Of a stretch of DNA of 64,000 bases, positions 16,150 to 22,870 are shown piece by piece. The DNA is from an uncultured Prevotellaceae bacterium (GTDB lineage: Bacteria > Bacteroidota > Bacteroidia > Bacteroidales > Bacteroidaceae): positions 94,038 through 158,037 of the forward strand of contig CACZBS010000006.1 of assembly GCA_902779455.1 (NCBI GenBank), in the 5' to 3' direction. How positions within the stretch are numbered: position 1 is the stretch's first letter; each line of letters opens with the position of its first letter. The notes under the pieces were generated by a model. The model ran no database searches and was not told the DNA's origin. It saw only the letters and a program-made list of their open reading frames with translations. The translations under genes were made by a program, and so were the position numbers.

Positions 16150-18423
16150 TTATTGTGTAAAGGGCTGCCGCCATGTGCATCCTTCTTTCCATCGTGAGCA
16201 GCCGTAGGCCGTCTTGCCGCGGATGATGTGGCCCTGGCCGCAGAGGGGACAAGGCTGGCCGACGAGGGGAGAAGCCCCCCCTACGGCCCCCGAGGGCGAG
16301 GCCCCCCCTACGGCCCCCGAGGGGGCTTCTATAGTTTTGGAGGCCGACTTGGGCGTTTTTTTCTTTGCTTCTTTCTTCTTTGCTTTTTTCTGGGCTGTGT
16401 CTATAGAAGCCCCCTCGGGGGCCGTAGGGGGGGCTTTTGGGGCTTTCGGGTCTTTCGGGCCTTTTGAGCCTTTTGGGGTCTCTGGTGCGGCCGCCACATG
16501 CCTGTTCGACTGGTCGGCGATGACCTGCCGGACGATCTCCGTCACCTGTTCCTTCAGCTCGCCAATGAACTGGGCGGGCTCATATTTGTTGGCTTCGATG
16601 TCGCGCAGCTTCTTCTCCCAGATGCCTGTCAGCTCGGCGCTCTTGAGCAGATCCTCGTGGATGAGGTCGATGAGCTCGATGCCCGTGGGCGTGGCCACGA
16701 GGCGCTTGCGCTCCTTTCTGATATAATGGCGCTTGAAGAGCGTCTCGATGATGGCGGCGCGCGTCGAGGGGCGGCCGATGCCGTTCTCCTTCATGGCGGC
16801 GCGCAGCTCCTCGTCGTCGACGAGTCGGCCGGCGGTCTCCATGGCGCGCAGCAGCGTCGCCTCGGTGTAGTAGGGTGGGGGCGTGGTCCACTTCTCTGTC
16901 AGCGTCGGCTGGTGCGGGCCGCTCTCGCCCTTCACGAAGGCGGGCAGTGTGCGTTCTTCCTCCTCCTTCTTCTTCTCGTCCTCGTCATCAGTCTGCGCAT
17001 CCTTCATGTAAACGGTGCGCCAGCCCGGGTCGAGAATGGTCTTGCCTGTCACCTTAAAGACCACTGGCTCGGCCCCCTCCAACCTCCCCCCACTGGGGGA
17101 GGCTTCTCCGTCGGATTCCATTGGCGCAGCAGCCTCCCCCAGTTGGGGGAGGTTGGAGGGGGCCGAGGGCTGCGTTTCAGCTTTTACCTCCCCCAGCACC
17201 GTCGTCTGTGCAAACCGGCAGTCGGGATAGAAGGCGGCAATGAAGCGGCGTGCGACGAGGTCGTAGACCTTCTGCTGCAGGTCGGTCAGGGGGCCGGGAA
17301 TCTGGCCCGTGGGGATGATGGCGTGGTGGTCGGTCACCTTCGACGAGTCGAACACCTTCTTCGACTTCGGCAGCTGCTTGCCCCCGAGGGGGCGCACCAG
17401 CTCGGCATAAGGCGCCTGGCCGCCGAAGCGCACCTGGAACAGGCCGTTCATCGTCTGCGGACACTTGGGATAGACGTCGTCAGGCAGGAATGTGGTGTCG
17501 ACGCGCGGATAGGTTGTCAGCTTCAGTTCGTAGAGCTGCTGGATGAGCTGTAGGGTCAGGTCGGCCGAGAAGCCGAACTTCTTGTTGCAGTCGACCTGCA
17601 GCGACGTCAGGTCGTAGAGCGAGGGCGGCGCCTCGCGGCCCTGCTTCTTCTGCACGTCGGTGATGGTGAAGGGGCGTCCCTCGATGGTCTTGAAGGCCGC
17701 CTCGCCCTCCTCCTTGCTGGTGAACTTGCCTTTCGTGGCAGTGAAGGTCGTGTCGCGATAGACGGTGGCCAGCACCCAGTTGGGCTCCGGCTTAAACGTG
17801 TCGATCTCCTTCTGGCGGTTGACGATGAGGGCCAGCGTGGGCGTCTGCACGCGGCCGATGGAGAGCACCTGGCGGTTCTGGCCGTACTTGATGGTGTAGA
17901 GGCGCGTGGCATTGATGCCCAGGAGCCAGTCGCCCACGGCGCGCGACAGGCCAGCCATGTAGAGCGACTGGTATTCGCTCTGGTCCTTGAGCGTGGCAAA
18001 GCCCTCGCGGATGGCCTCGTCAGTCATCGACGAGATCCACAGGCGCCGCACGGGGCACGTCACCTGTGCCTTCTGCATCACCCACCGCTGGATGAGCTCA
18101 CCCTCCTGGCCGGCGTCGCCGCAGTTGATGATGCCGTCGGCCGCGCGGAAGAGCTGCTCAATGATGGCAAACTGCTTCTTGATGCCTTCGTCCTCCTTCA
18201 GCCGGATGCCGAACTTGGGCGGTATCATAGGCAATGCCGAAAGACTCCACGTCCGCCACATCGGCGTGTAGTCTTCCGGCATCTTCAGCTCGCACAGGTG
18301 GCCGAACGTCCATGTCACCTGGTAGCCATTACCTTCCCAGTAGCCGTCCTTGCGATAGTTAGCTCCGATGATGCGTGCGATGTCTTGTGCTACGCTGGGT
18401 TTCTCTGCAATACAAACAATCAT
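16150..18423 (-). CDS. topB: DNA topoisomerase III with inserted palindromic peptides
   Basis: 757-residue type IA topoisomerase. The Toprim domain has AEKPS (6-10) and the acidic GDAGQEGE (102-109). The catalytic Tyr305 lies in TTYPRVDTTFL. The C-terminal zinc ribbon is CPLCGQG...YGCSRWKEGC (725-749). The enzyme relaxes or decatenates single-strand-containing DNA by cleaving one strand. Three parts look foreign: residues 418-452 (APSNLPQLGEA...GGRLEGA) come from a family B palindrome at 17071-17164, and 664-674 plus 699-720 (APPTAPEGAS, EAPSGAVGGASPSGAVGG) come from a family F repeat in opposite orientations. All are in frame and fall between folded parts or in the Lys-rich linker, so function is probably retained. 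Expected without inserts: about 690 residues. Confidence 0.95.
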   Translation of the reverse strand: MIVCIAEKPSVAQDIARIIGANYRKDGYWEGNGYQVTWTFGHLCELKMPEDYTPMWRTWSLSALPMIPPKFGIRLKEDEGIKKQFAIIEQLFRAADGIINCGDAGQEGELIQRWVMQKAQVTCPVRRLWISSMTDEAIREGFATLKDQSEYQSLYMAGLSRAVGDWLLGINATRLYTIKYGQNRQVLSIGRVQTPTLALIVNRQKEIDTFKPEPNWVLATVYRDTTFTATKGKFTSKEEGEAAFKTIEGRPFTITDVQKKQGREAPPSLYDLTSLQVDCNKKFGFSADLTLQLIQQLYELKLTTYPRVDTTFLPDDVYPKCPQTMNGLFQVRFGGQAPYAELVRPLGGKQLPKSKKVFDSSKVTDHHAIIPTGQIPGPLTDLQQKVYDLVARRFIAAFYPDCRFAQTTVLGEVKAETQPSAPSNLPQLGEAAAPMESDGEASPSGGRLEGAEPVVFKVTGKTILDPGWRTVYMKDAQTDDEDEKKKEEEERTLPAFVKGESGPHQPTLTEKWTTPPPYYTEATLLRAMETAGRLVDDEELRAAMKENGIGRPSTRAAIIETLFKRHYIRKERKRLVATPTGIELIDLIHEDLLKSAELTGIWEKKLRDIEANKYEPAQFIGELKEQVTEIVRQVIADQSNRHVAAAPETPKGSKGPKDPKAPKAPPTAPEGASIDTAQKKAKKKEAKKKTPKSASKTIEAPSGAVGGASPSGAVGGASPLVGQPCPLCGQGHIIRGKTAYGCSRWKEGCTWRQPFTQ
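16270..16332. repeat. Family F repeat, two units, in frame in topB
   Basis: Two ~31-nt units of AGAAGCCCCCCCTACGGCCC type in tandem. They encode APSGAVGGASP twice on the minus strand (topB residues ~700-719). A third unit in inverted orientation lies at 16405-16436, and the flanking CTTCTATAG/CTATAGAAG words mirror each other. Confidence 0.8.
16405..16436. repeat. Family F repeat, single inverted unit in topB
   Basis: AGAAGCCCCCTCGGGGGCCG and the following bases are the inverse complement of the units at 16270-16332. The unit encodes APPTAPEGAS on the minus strand (residues ~664-673). The 72 nt between the two blocks encode the Lys-rich linker. Confidence 0.75.
17071..17164. repeat. Family B palindromic element in frame in topB
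   Basis: A 94-nt palindrome beginning GGCCCCCTCCAACCTCCCCC and ending with its inverse complement. Inner CTGGGGGAGGCT/AGCCTCCCCCAG arms flank a short variable centre. On the coding strand it gives APSNLPQLGEA ... ASPSGGRLEGA. It is the same family as 13179-13306. Confidence 0.85.
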
Positions 18424-18476
18424 TCCTTACTCGTGTGGTCTCCGCTGTTTGTCGCCAGCGGAAGTCAATGATTGTG

Positions 18477-18484
18477 CAAAGGTA
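18477..18484 (-). promoter_or_regulatory. -7 box of topB
   Basis: Minus strand reads TACCTTTG followed by C, a full TAnnTTTG match 54 nt upstream of the topB start codon. Confidence 0.6.
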
Positions 18485-18562
18485 GCAATAATTTGGCATC
18501 CTCGGGCCAACAGGCTTCCAATTTTTTGTTTCTTTAATCTTTCACTTTCATCTTTCACCTCC

Positions 18563-19699
18563 CTAAAGGTTCTTAGCGAAGAATTCGGCCAGCGTGTCCC
18601 ATGGAATCAGGTTCTTCGGCTCGCCCTTGCCCTGAGCCTCAGTGAAGCCGCCGTCGTAGAGGTCGCAGTGGGAGGCGCCGGGGATGATGAGCAGCTGCTT
18701 GTTCTCAGGCACGGGGTTGGGCTTCACCGTTGTGTTGTAGCCCTCGGCCTTGCCCTCCACCATATATTTATAGGCAGCCTCGCCGAAGTAGCGCGAGTGG
18801 GCCTTCTCGCCGTGCATGACGAGGACGGCCGAGCGGATCTCGTTGATGTAGTAGAGGAAGCGGGCGTTGCTGAAGGCTTGCGTGCCGATGACGCGCCATC
18901 CGTCGTTGGAGTTGCCGCTGCGCTGGTGGTAGCCGCGTGGCGTCTTGTAGTAGTCGAAATAGTCCTTGACAAACTGCGGGGCGTCGTCAGGCAGGGGGTC
19001 GACGACACCGCCGGCCATGGCCTTCGGGTCGGCGAGGCGCTGGCGGCTCATGGCCTCACGCGCGGCATGGCGGTCGGCCTCGTTGTCGTTGGCGTCGAAA
19101 TAGCCGTTGCCGCTGACGCGCGTCATGTCATACATCGTCGAGGCGACGGTGGCCTTGATGCGGGTGTCGGCAGCGGCCGCGTTGAGGGCGATGCCGCCCC
19201 ATCCGCAGATGCCGATGATGCCGATGCGCTCAGCGTCGACGTCAGGCAGCTGTGCGAGGTAGTCGACGGCGGCCATGAAGTCCTCGGTGTTGATGTCGGG
19301 CGAGGCCGTCCGGCGCGGCTCACCGCTACTCTCGCCCGTGTAGGAGGGGTCGAAGGCCAGCGCCACGAAGCCGCGCTCCGCCATCCGCATGGCGTAGAGT
19401 CCGCTCGACTGCTCCTTGGTGGCGCCAAAGGGGCCGCTGACGGCAATGGCAGCCAGTTTCTCCCCCTCGGGGGCGTTGAGGGGTGTATACAGGTCGGCGG
19501 CGAGCGTCAGCCCATACTGTGTTTCAAACGTCACCTTGCGGTGGTTCACTTTGTCGCTCAGGGGGAACACCTTGTCCCACTCCTGCGTCAGTGTCAGTTG
19601 TGTCATATCTTCTTTGTTGGTTTGTTGGTCGTTCTTTGGCTGATGGCATGCCGCGAGCACTCCGGCTGCGAGCATGGCCGACAGGATTAAGTGTTTCAT
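18563..19699 (-). CDS. Alpha/beta hydrolase lipoprotein (YcjY/dienelactone-hydrolase-like)
   Basis: 378 residues with a lipoprotein signal (AGVLAACHQ, lipidated Cys near residue 18), so it is probably anchored to an envelope membrane. The alpha/beta hydrolase core has RKVTFETQYGLTLAADLY, AVSGPFGATKEQ (oxyanion region), a nucleophile elbow GICGWGG in which Cys may replace Ser, VMHGEKAHS (acid) and PGASHCDLYD (catalytic His). Related proteins such as YcjY are carboxylesterase-like hydrolases of unknown substrate. It ends leftward, 26 nt downstream of the cupin-CMD fusion's gene, so both are likely co-transcribed. The substrate is unknown; a small ester or lactone is a guess supported by the CMD neighbour. 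Confidence 0.85.
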   Translation of the reverse strand: MKHLILSAMLAAGVLAACHQPKNDQQTNKEDMTQLTLTQEWDKVFPLSDKVNHRKVTFETQYGLTLAADLYTPLNAPEGEKLAAIAVSGPFGATKEQSSGLYAMRMAERGFVALAFDPSYTGESSGEPRRTASPDINTEDFMAAVDYLAQLPDVDAERIGIIGICGWGGIALNAAAADTRIKATVASTMYDMTRVSGNGYFDANDNEADRHAAREAMSRQRLADPKAMAGGVVDPLPDDAPQFVKDYFDYYKTPRGYHQRSGNSNDGWRVIGTQAFSNARFLYYINEIRSAVLVMHGEKAHSRYFGEAAYKYMVEGKAEGYNTTVKPNPVPENKQLLIIPGASHCDLYDGGFTEAQGKGEPKNLIPWDTLAEFFAKNL

Positions 19700-19725
19700 T
19701 GTCGTAGGGTTATGTTTAGCTTATA

Positions 19726-20925
19726 TTACTTCACCTCGCGGATGCAGTTGAGGGCGTTGAGCGTGCGCGGATAGCCGATGAAGGGGAGGTCGGCGCTGAC
19801 GACGGCGATGAGCATCTCCTTCGTGTTGCCCACATGGTAGTTGCCTGCGATGTGGCCCTTCAGCTGAGGCTCGCAGCCGCCTTGGGCAGCGAGAAAGCAG
19901 AAGGTGATCAGCTCGCGCATCCGTAGGTCGAGTCCGCCGCGCGTATAGTAGTCGCCGAAGCAGTTATCGGCCAGCCAGAGGTTGATGTGTGGGGCATCGG
20001 CAGGACCCGACTTCCAGAAGTCGCGCATCCCCTCGCCGAAGCAGCCCACCTGCGCCTCCGTGCCCCGCTCGCGGCGGTTGGCGGCCGTCGTCGTGGCCTG
20101 ACCTTCGAGGGGCAGGGCGACGCCTCGCTGGCGCAGGATGTCGTTGGTGGCCGTCAGGAACGGGCGCACACGACCCAGTCCTAGGTAGGCCGTGGCCTGA
20201 TAGACAATCTCCTTCGCCTCGACGGGCGTGACGCCATGGTCGAGGGCCTGGGGCAGCATCTCACGATATTCGTCGATGCCCTGACAGCCCAGCAGCGTGG
20301 CCAGATAGCCGATGTGGCGCGTGCGGTCGTCCAGTCGGGCCTTCACCTCGCTGACCACCTCGCCGAAGGCAAACGCCTCAAATCGCTCCGCGAACTCAGG
20401 GTCGGTCTGGCTGAGCAGCTCCTGGCTGGCCGGCAGCTTGTCGTACTCCGCGTCGCTGACGGCCTCGAGCCATTCGTTGGAGGCGCCCTCTTCGACGTGC
20501 GTCATATAGGTCAGGTGCTGAAACCACGAGTCGCGGGCGGCGCCGTGCCAGTGCTTGGCCTCGGCAGGTATGGCGACGACGGAACCGGGGTGCATCGCCA
20601 CGGGCTGCTTGCCCTCCTCGACATACCATCCGTGGCCGGCCACGCAGACGAGCACCTGCACCGACTTGTGATGCACGTGCCAGTTGTTGCGGCAGCGCGG
20701 CTCGAACGTCACGTTCACCAGTCCGCCCTCCTGGCCGCCCATCGGGGCCAGGTAGCTGTTGCCTGTGAAATACTTGGCGTAGGCTGTGTTGGGCTCGCCC
20801 TTAGGCCATACGCTGAAGTCAACTTCCTTTACTTTCATATCCTCATTTGTTTTAGTGGTTGTCACTTGTGCGCCGACTCCGATGCTCAACATCGCGGCCG
20901 CCATCCATGTCATGATTCTCTTCAT
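19726..20925 (-). CDS. Cupin fused to two carboxymuconolactone decarboxylase-like domains, exported
   Basis: Start chosen at MKRIMTWMAAAML (20925) because it gives a proper signal peptide; the open frame extends 21 codons further but over the promoter region. The 399-residue protein has a cupin (~65-145) with the metal-binding set NWHVHH...E, PAEAKHWHGAA, followed by a CMD/AhpD-like domain (~180-265, RLDDRTRHIGYLATLLGCQG) and a second one (~300-395, LDLRMRELITFCFLAAQGGCEPQL). The CMD fold includes AhpD-type peroxidases and ring-cleavage decarboxylases. The second CMD has Cys in GGCEPQ but no CxxC, so AhpD-like redox activity is doubtful. The role is unknown; a cupin+CMD pairing suggests quinone or phenolic handling, or a scavenging role. 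Confidence 0.85.
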   Translation of the reverse strand: MKRIMTWMAAAMLSIGVGAQVTTTKTNEDMKVKEVDFSVWPKGEPNTAYAKYFTGNSYLAPMGGQEGGLVNVTFEPRCRNNWHVHHKSVQVLVCVAGHGWYVEEGKQPVAMHPGSVVAIPAEAKHWHGAARDSWFQHLTYMTHVEEGASNEWLEAVSDAEYDKLPASQELLSQTDPEFAERFEAFAFGEVVSEVKARLDDRTRHIGYLATLLGCQGIDEYREMLPQALDHGVTPVEAKEIVYQATAYLGLGRVRPFLTATNDILRQRGVALPLEGQATTTAANRRERGTEAQVGCFGEGMRDFWKSGPADAPHINLWLADNCFGDYYTRGGLDLRMRELITFCFLAAQGGCEPQLKGHIAGNYHVGNTKEMLIAVVSADLPFIGYPRTLNALNCIREVK

Positions 20926-20952
20926 AAGCGTAAATATGATAGTTGGACGGTG

Positions 20953-20960
20953 CAAAAATA
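20953..20960 (-). promoter_or_regulatory. -7 box of the cupin-CMD/hydrolase operon
   Basis: Minus strand reads TATTTTTG followed by C, 27 nt upstream of the chosen start codon at 20925. This supports that start over the longer frame. Confidence 0.55.
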
Positions 20961-21027
20961 CGAATAAAAAACGAAACGCAATATGCAAATAATGCGGAAG
21001 TTTTTACCATTTTTACTTTTTTTCTCG

Positions 21028-21035
21028 TACCTTTG
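21028..21035 (+). promoter_or_regulatory. -7 box of the PAS gene
   Basis: TACCTTTG followed by C matches TAnnTTTG. It lies 36 nt before the start codon at 21072 and is divergent from the cupin-CMD promoter. Confidence 0.6.
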
Positions 21036-21071
21036 CACTCATCATTCCTAAATTCCTGAAACTAATCACAC

Positions 21072-21425
21072 ATGACTATGCAACAATTCAACTGGGCAGA
21101 AGACATCGACGGCGCCATCACCGTATGTGATGCTGAGGGCACCGTCGTCTACATGAACAAGCGTTCGCGCGAGACCTTCAACCGCGACGGACAGTCAATG
21201 GTCGGCCAATCGATGATGCCGTGCCACAGCGAGCGCTCGCAGGCCATCATCCGCCATATGCTCGAATCCGGCGAGAGCCACGCCTACACCATCACCAAGC
21301 AAGGGCGGCGCAAGCTCATCTTCCAGACCCCCTGGCGCGAGGACGGCGAGGTGCGCGGACTCGTCGAGTTCTCCTTCGTCCTGCCTGACGAGATGCCCCA
21401 CTACGACCGCGACGCGCAGAAGTAG
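21072..21425 (+). CDS. Stand-alone PAS domain protein
   Basis: The 117-residue cytoplasmic protein forms a single PAS domain: GAITVCDAEGTVVYMNKRSRE (strands A-B and the conserved MN), helix SMVGQSMMPCH, then ITKQGRRKLIFQTPWREDGEVRGLVEFSF. PAS domains bind small ligands or cofactors and signal redox or metabolite state. There is no kinase, cyclase or DNA-binding partner within the protein. The gene has its own promoter and is followed by a family E repeat and the CHASE2 operon. It might work with another signalling protein in trans; no partner can be named from sequence. Confidence 0.88.
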   Translation: MTMQQFNWAEDIDGAITVCDAEGTVVYMNKRSRETFNRDGQSMVGQSMMPCHSERSQAIIRHMLESGESHAYTITKQGRRKLIFQTPWREDGEVRGLVEFSFVLPDEMPHYDRDAQK

Positions 21426-21431
21426 AAAAAC

Positions 21432-21535
21432 AAAGCGGCACTTCGTGGCCCTCGAAACGGTCCTTTGCGGCCTTCAAAGCGGTCCTTTGCGACCCTCAAA
21501 GCGGTCCTTCGTCCAGCACGAGGCGTCGCTTTGAG
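21432..21535. repeat. Family E repeat array (AAAGCGGTCCTTTGC words)
   Basis: Several ~25-nt units on CAAAGCGGTCCTTTGCGNCC are iterated, closing with GTCGCTTTGAG. Related arrays lie at 29588-29672, 43739-43832 and 55275-55362, always intergenic and after a gene end. Bases 21536-21626 are AT-rich with no gene. Confidence 0.65.
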
Positions 21536-21626
21536 GAAGAAGGCCGTACGGGGCGCGTTGTGTTAATGTTTGTTATAGATTTAAACTTTATTACCTATAT
21601 ATAATATATGTATACATTCTTTTTGC

Positions 21627-21634
21627 TATTTTTG
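21627..21634 (+). promoter_or_regulatory. Probable -7 box of the CHASE2-caspase operon
   Basis: TATTTTTG fits TAnnTTTG, 82 nt before the first start codon at 21716. No clear -33 TTTG is present. Confidence 0.45.
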
Positions 21635-21715
21635 TAGCCTCAAAGCGTCAGATCAGCTACTTTCTGACGACGAATGGCTATTGGAATTAACAAATCTGAA
21701 TAAAAAAGGCGAAAG

Positions 21716-22870
21716 ATGAGAAAAGTGTCAAGCCAATGGTGGGACCACCTGCTGGTCTGCCTCGTGGTCTTCGTTCTGGGCTACGTGCTGTGGCTGGCAT
21801 CGCTCAACCTGAGCATCTTTAACCCCCTGAAGCAGGCCCTCGAGGACTTCAAGATGACTGACGTCTACTTCGAGATGCTGCGTGGCGGCGAGAAGGACAG
21901 GGCCTTCAGCGACAAGATCGTGCTGGTGGACATGACCAAGCAGACGCGGCGCAGCGACATCGCACGCACTATCAGCGACATCAACGCCTGCCAACCGCGG
22001 GTGCTGATGGTCGACCTCGTGTTCCAGCGCCCCAATGCCGACCTGAGCGACGACATGCCGCTGACGGATGCCGTCGTCGAGGGCGCTGCCGACGATGTGT
22101 TCTCATTCAAGCTGGTCGACTACGACCCTGAGCGCGCCGCCTTCCGAGGCAGCGTCAAGTCATATTTCAGCGATGCGGCCGACTTCGTCTGGGGCTACAG
22201 CAACATCCTGCAGACCCATCCGGGCGGCAGCGTCAGGCTCTACACGCTGACGCAGCACCTGGGCGACACGCTGGTCTGGTCGATGCCCTATCTGGCCGCC
22301 TGCCGCTATCTGGGGCGTGAGCCTCAAGCTGAGGACACGGACCAGCGCCTCATCGTCTACAGCGACCTCGACTTCCACGTCATCGACTGCGACAGCGTCG
22401 CCAGCCATGCCGACCTGCTGCGCGACAAGGTGGTCATCCTTGGCGCCCTCGACGAGGAGGCCGACAAGCACATCACGCCCATCGGCAAGAAGCCGGGCAT
22501 GGTGATCCAGGCCTACTCCACGCTGTCCTACATCGACCACCCGACGGTGCGCACGATGAGCGGCACGACCAGCTTCCTGCTCGCCTTCGTCGTCTGCATG
22601 TTCTGTGCCTGGGCCGGATGGCGCATCCGCCAGCGCTATCCCTCGACCTACAGCTACGTGCTGAAGCTCTTCTACTTCGGACTGACGGCCCTCTTCGTCT
22701 GGCTGTCGTTCATCAGTTTCGTCTATCTCGACTATGAGGTCGACCTGCTCTATCCGCTCCTGGGCATGGCCCTGGTCGAGGAGGGCCGGCTGCAATATAT
22801 GTTCATCGTGCGCGGCCCGCTGACGAAGTGGCGCCGCCGACTGGCTGAGAAATCTATTTACTACCAATGA
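21716..22870 (+). CDS. CHASE2 sensory domain membrane protein
   Basis: 384 residues. TM helix 1 is at ~12-32, followed by an extracytoplasmic CHASE2 domain (~35-275, including DKIVLVDMTKQ, QPRVLMVDLVFQ and DKVVILGALDEEADKHITP), then TM helices at about 285-302 and 318-338 and possibly a third near 340-355. CHASE2 domains are periplasmic ligand sensors usually joined to kinases, cyclases or diguanylate cyclases. Here the cytoplasmic end is only a short basic tail, so the signal must pass to another protein. The stop codon overlaps the start of the caspase-like gene (ATGA), the closest physical link in the set. The ligand is unknown. Confidence 0.88.
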   Translation: MRKVSSQWWDHLLVCLVVFVLGYVLWLASLNLSIFNPLKQALEDFKMTDVYFEMLRGGEKDRAFSDKIVLVDMTKQTRRSDIARTISDINACQPRVLMVDLVFQRPNADLSDDMPLTDAVVEGAADDVFSFKLVDYDPERAAFRGSVKSYFSDAADFVWGYSNILQTHPGGSVRLYTLTQHLGDTLVWSMPYLAACRYLGREPQAEDTDQRLIVYSDLDFHVIDCDSVASHADLLRDKVVILGALDEEADKHITPIGKKPGMVIQAYSTLSYIDHPTVRTMSGTTSFLLAFVVCMFCAWAGWRIRQRYPSTYSYVLKLFYFGLTALFVWLSFISFVYLDYEVDLLYPLLGMALVEEGRLQYMFIVRGPLTKWRRRLAEKSIYYQ

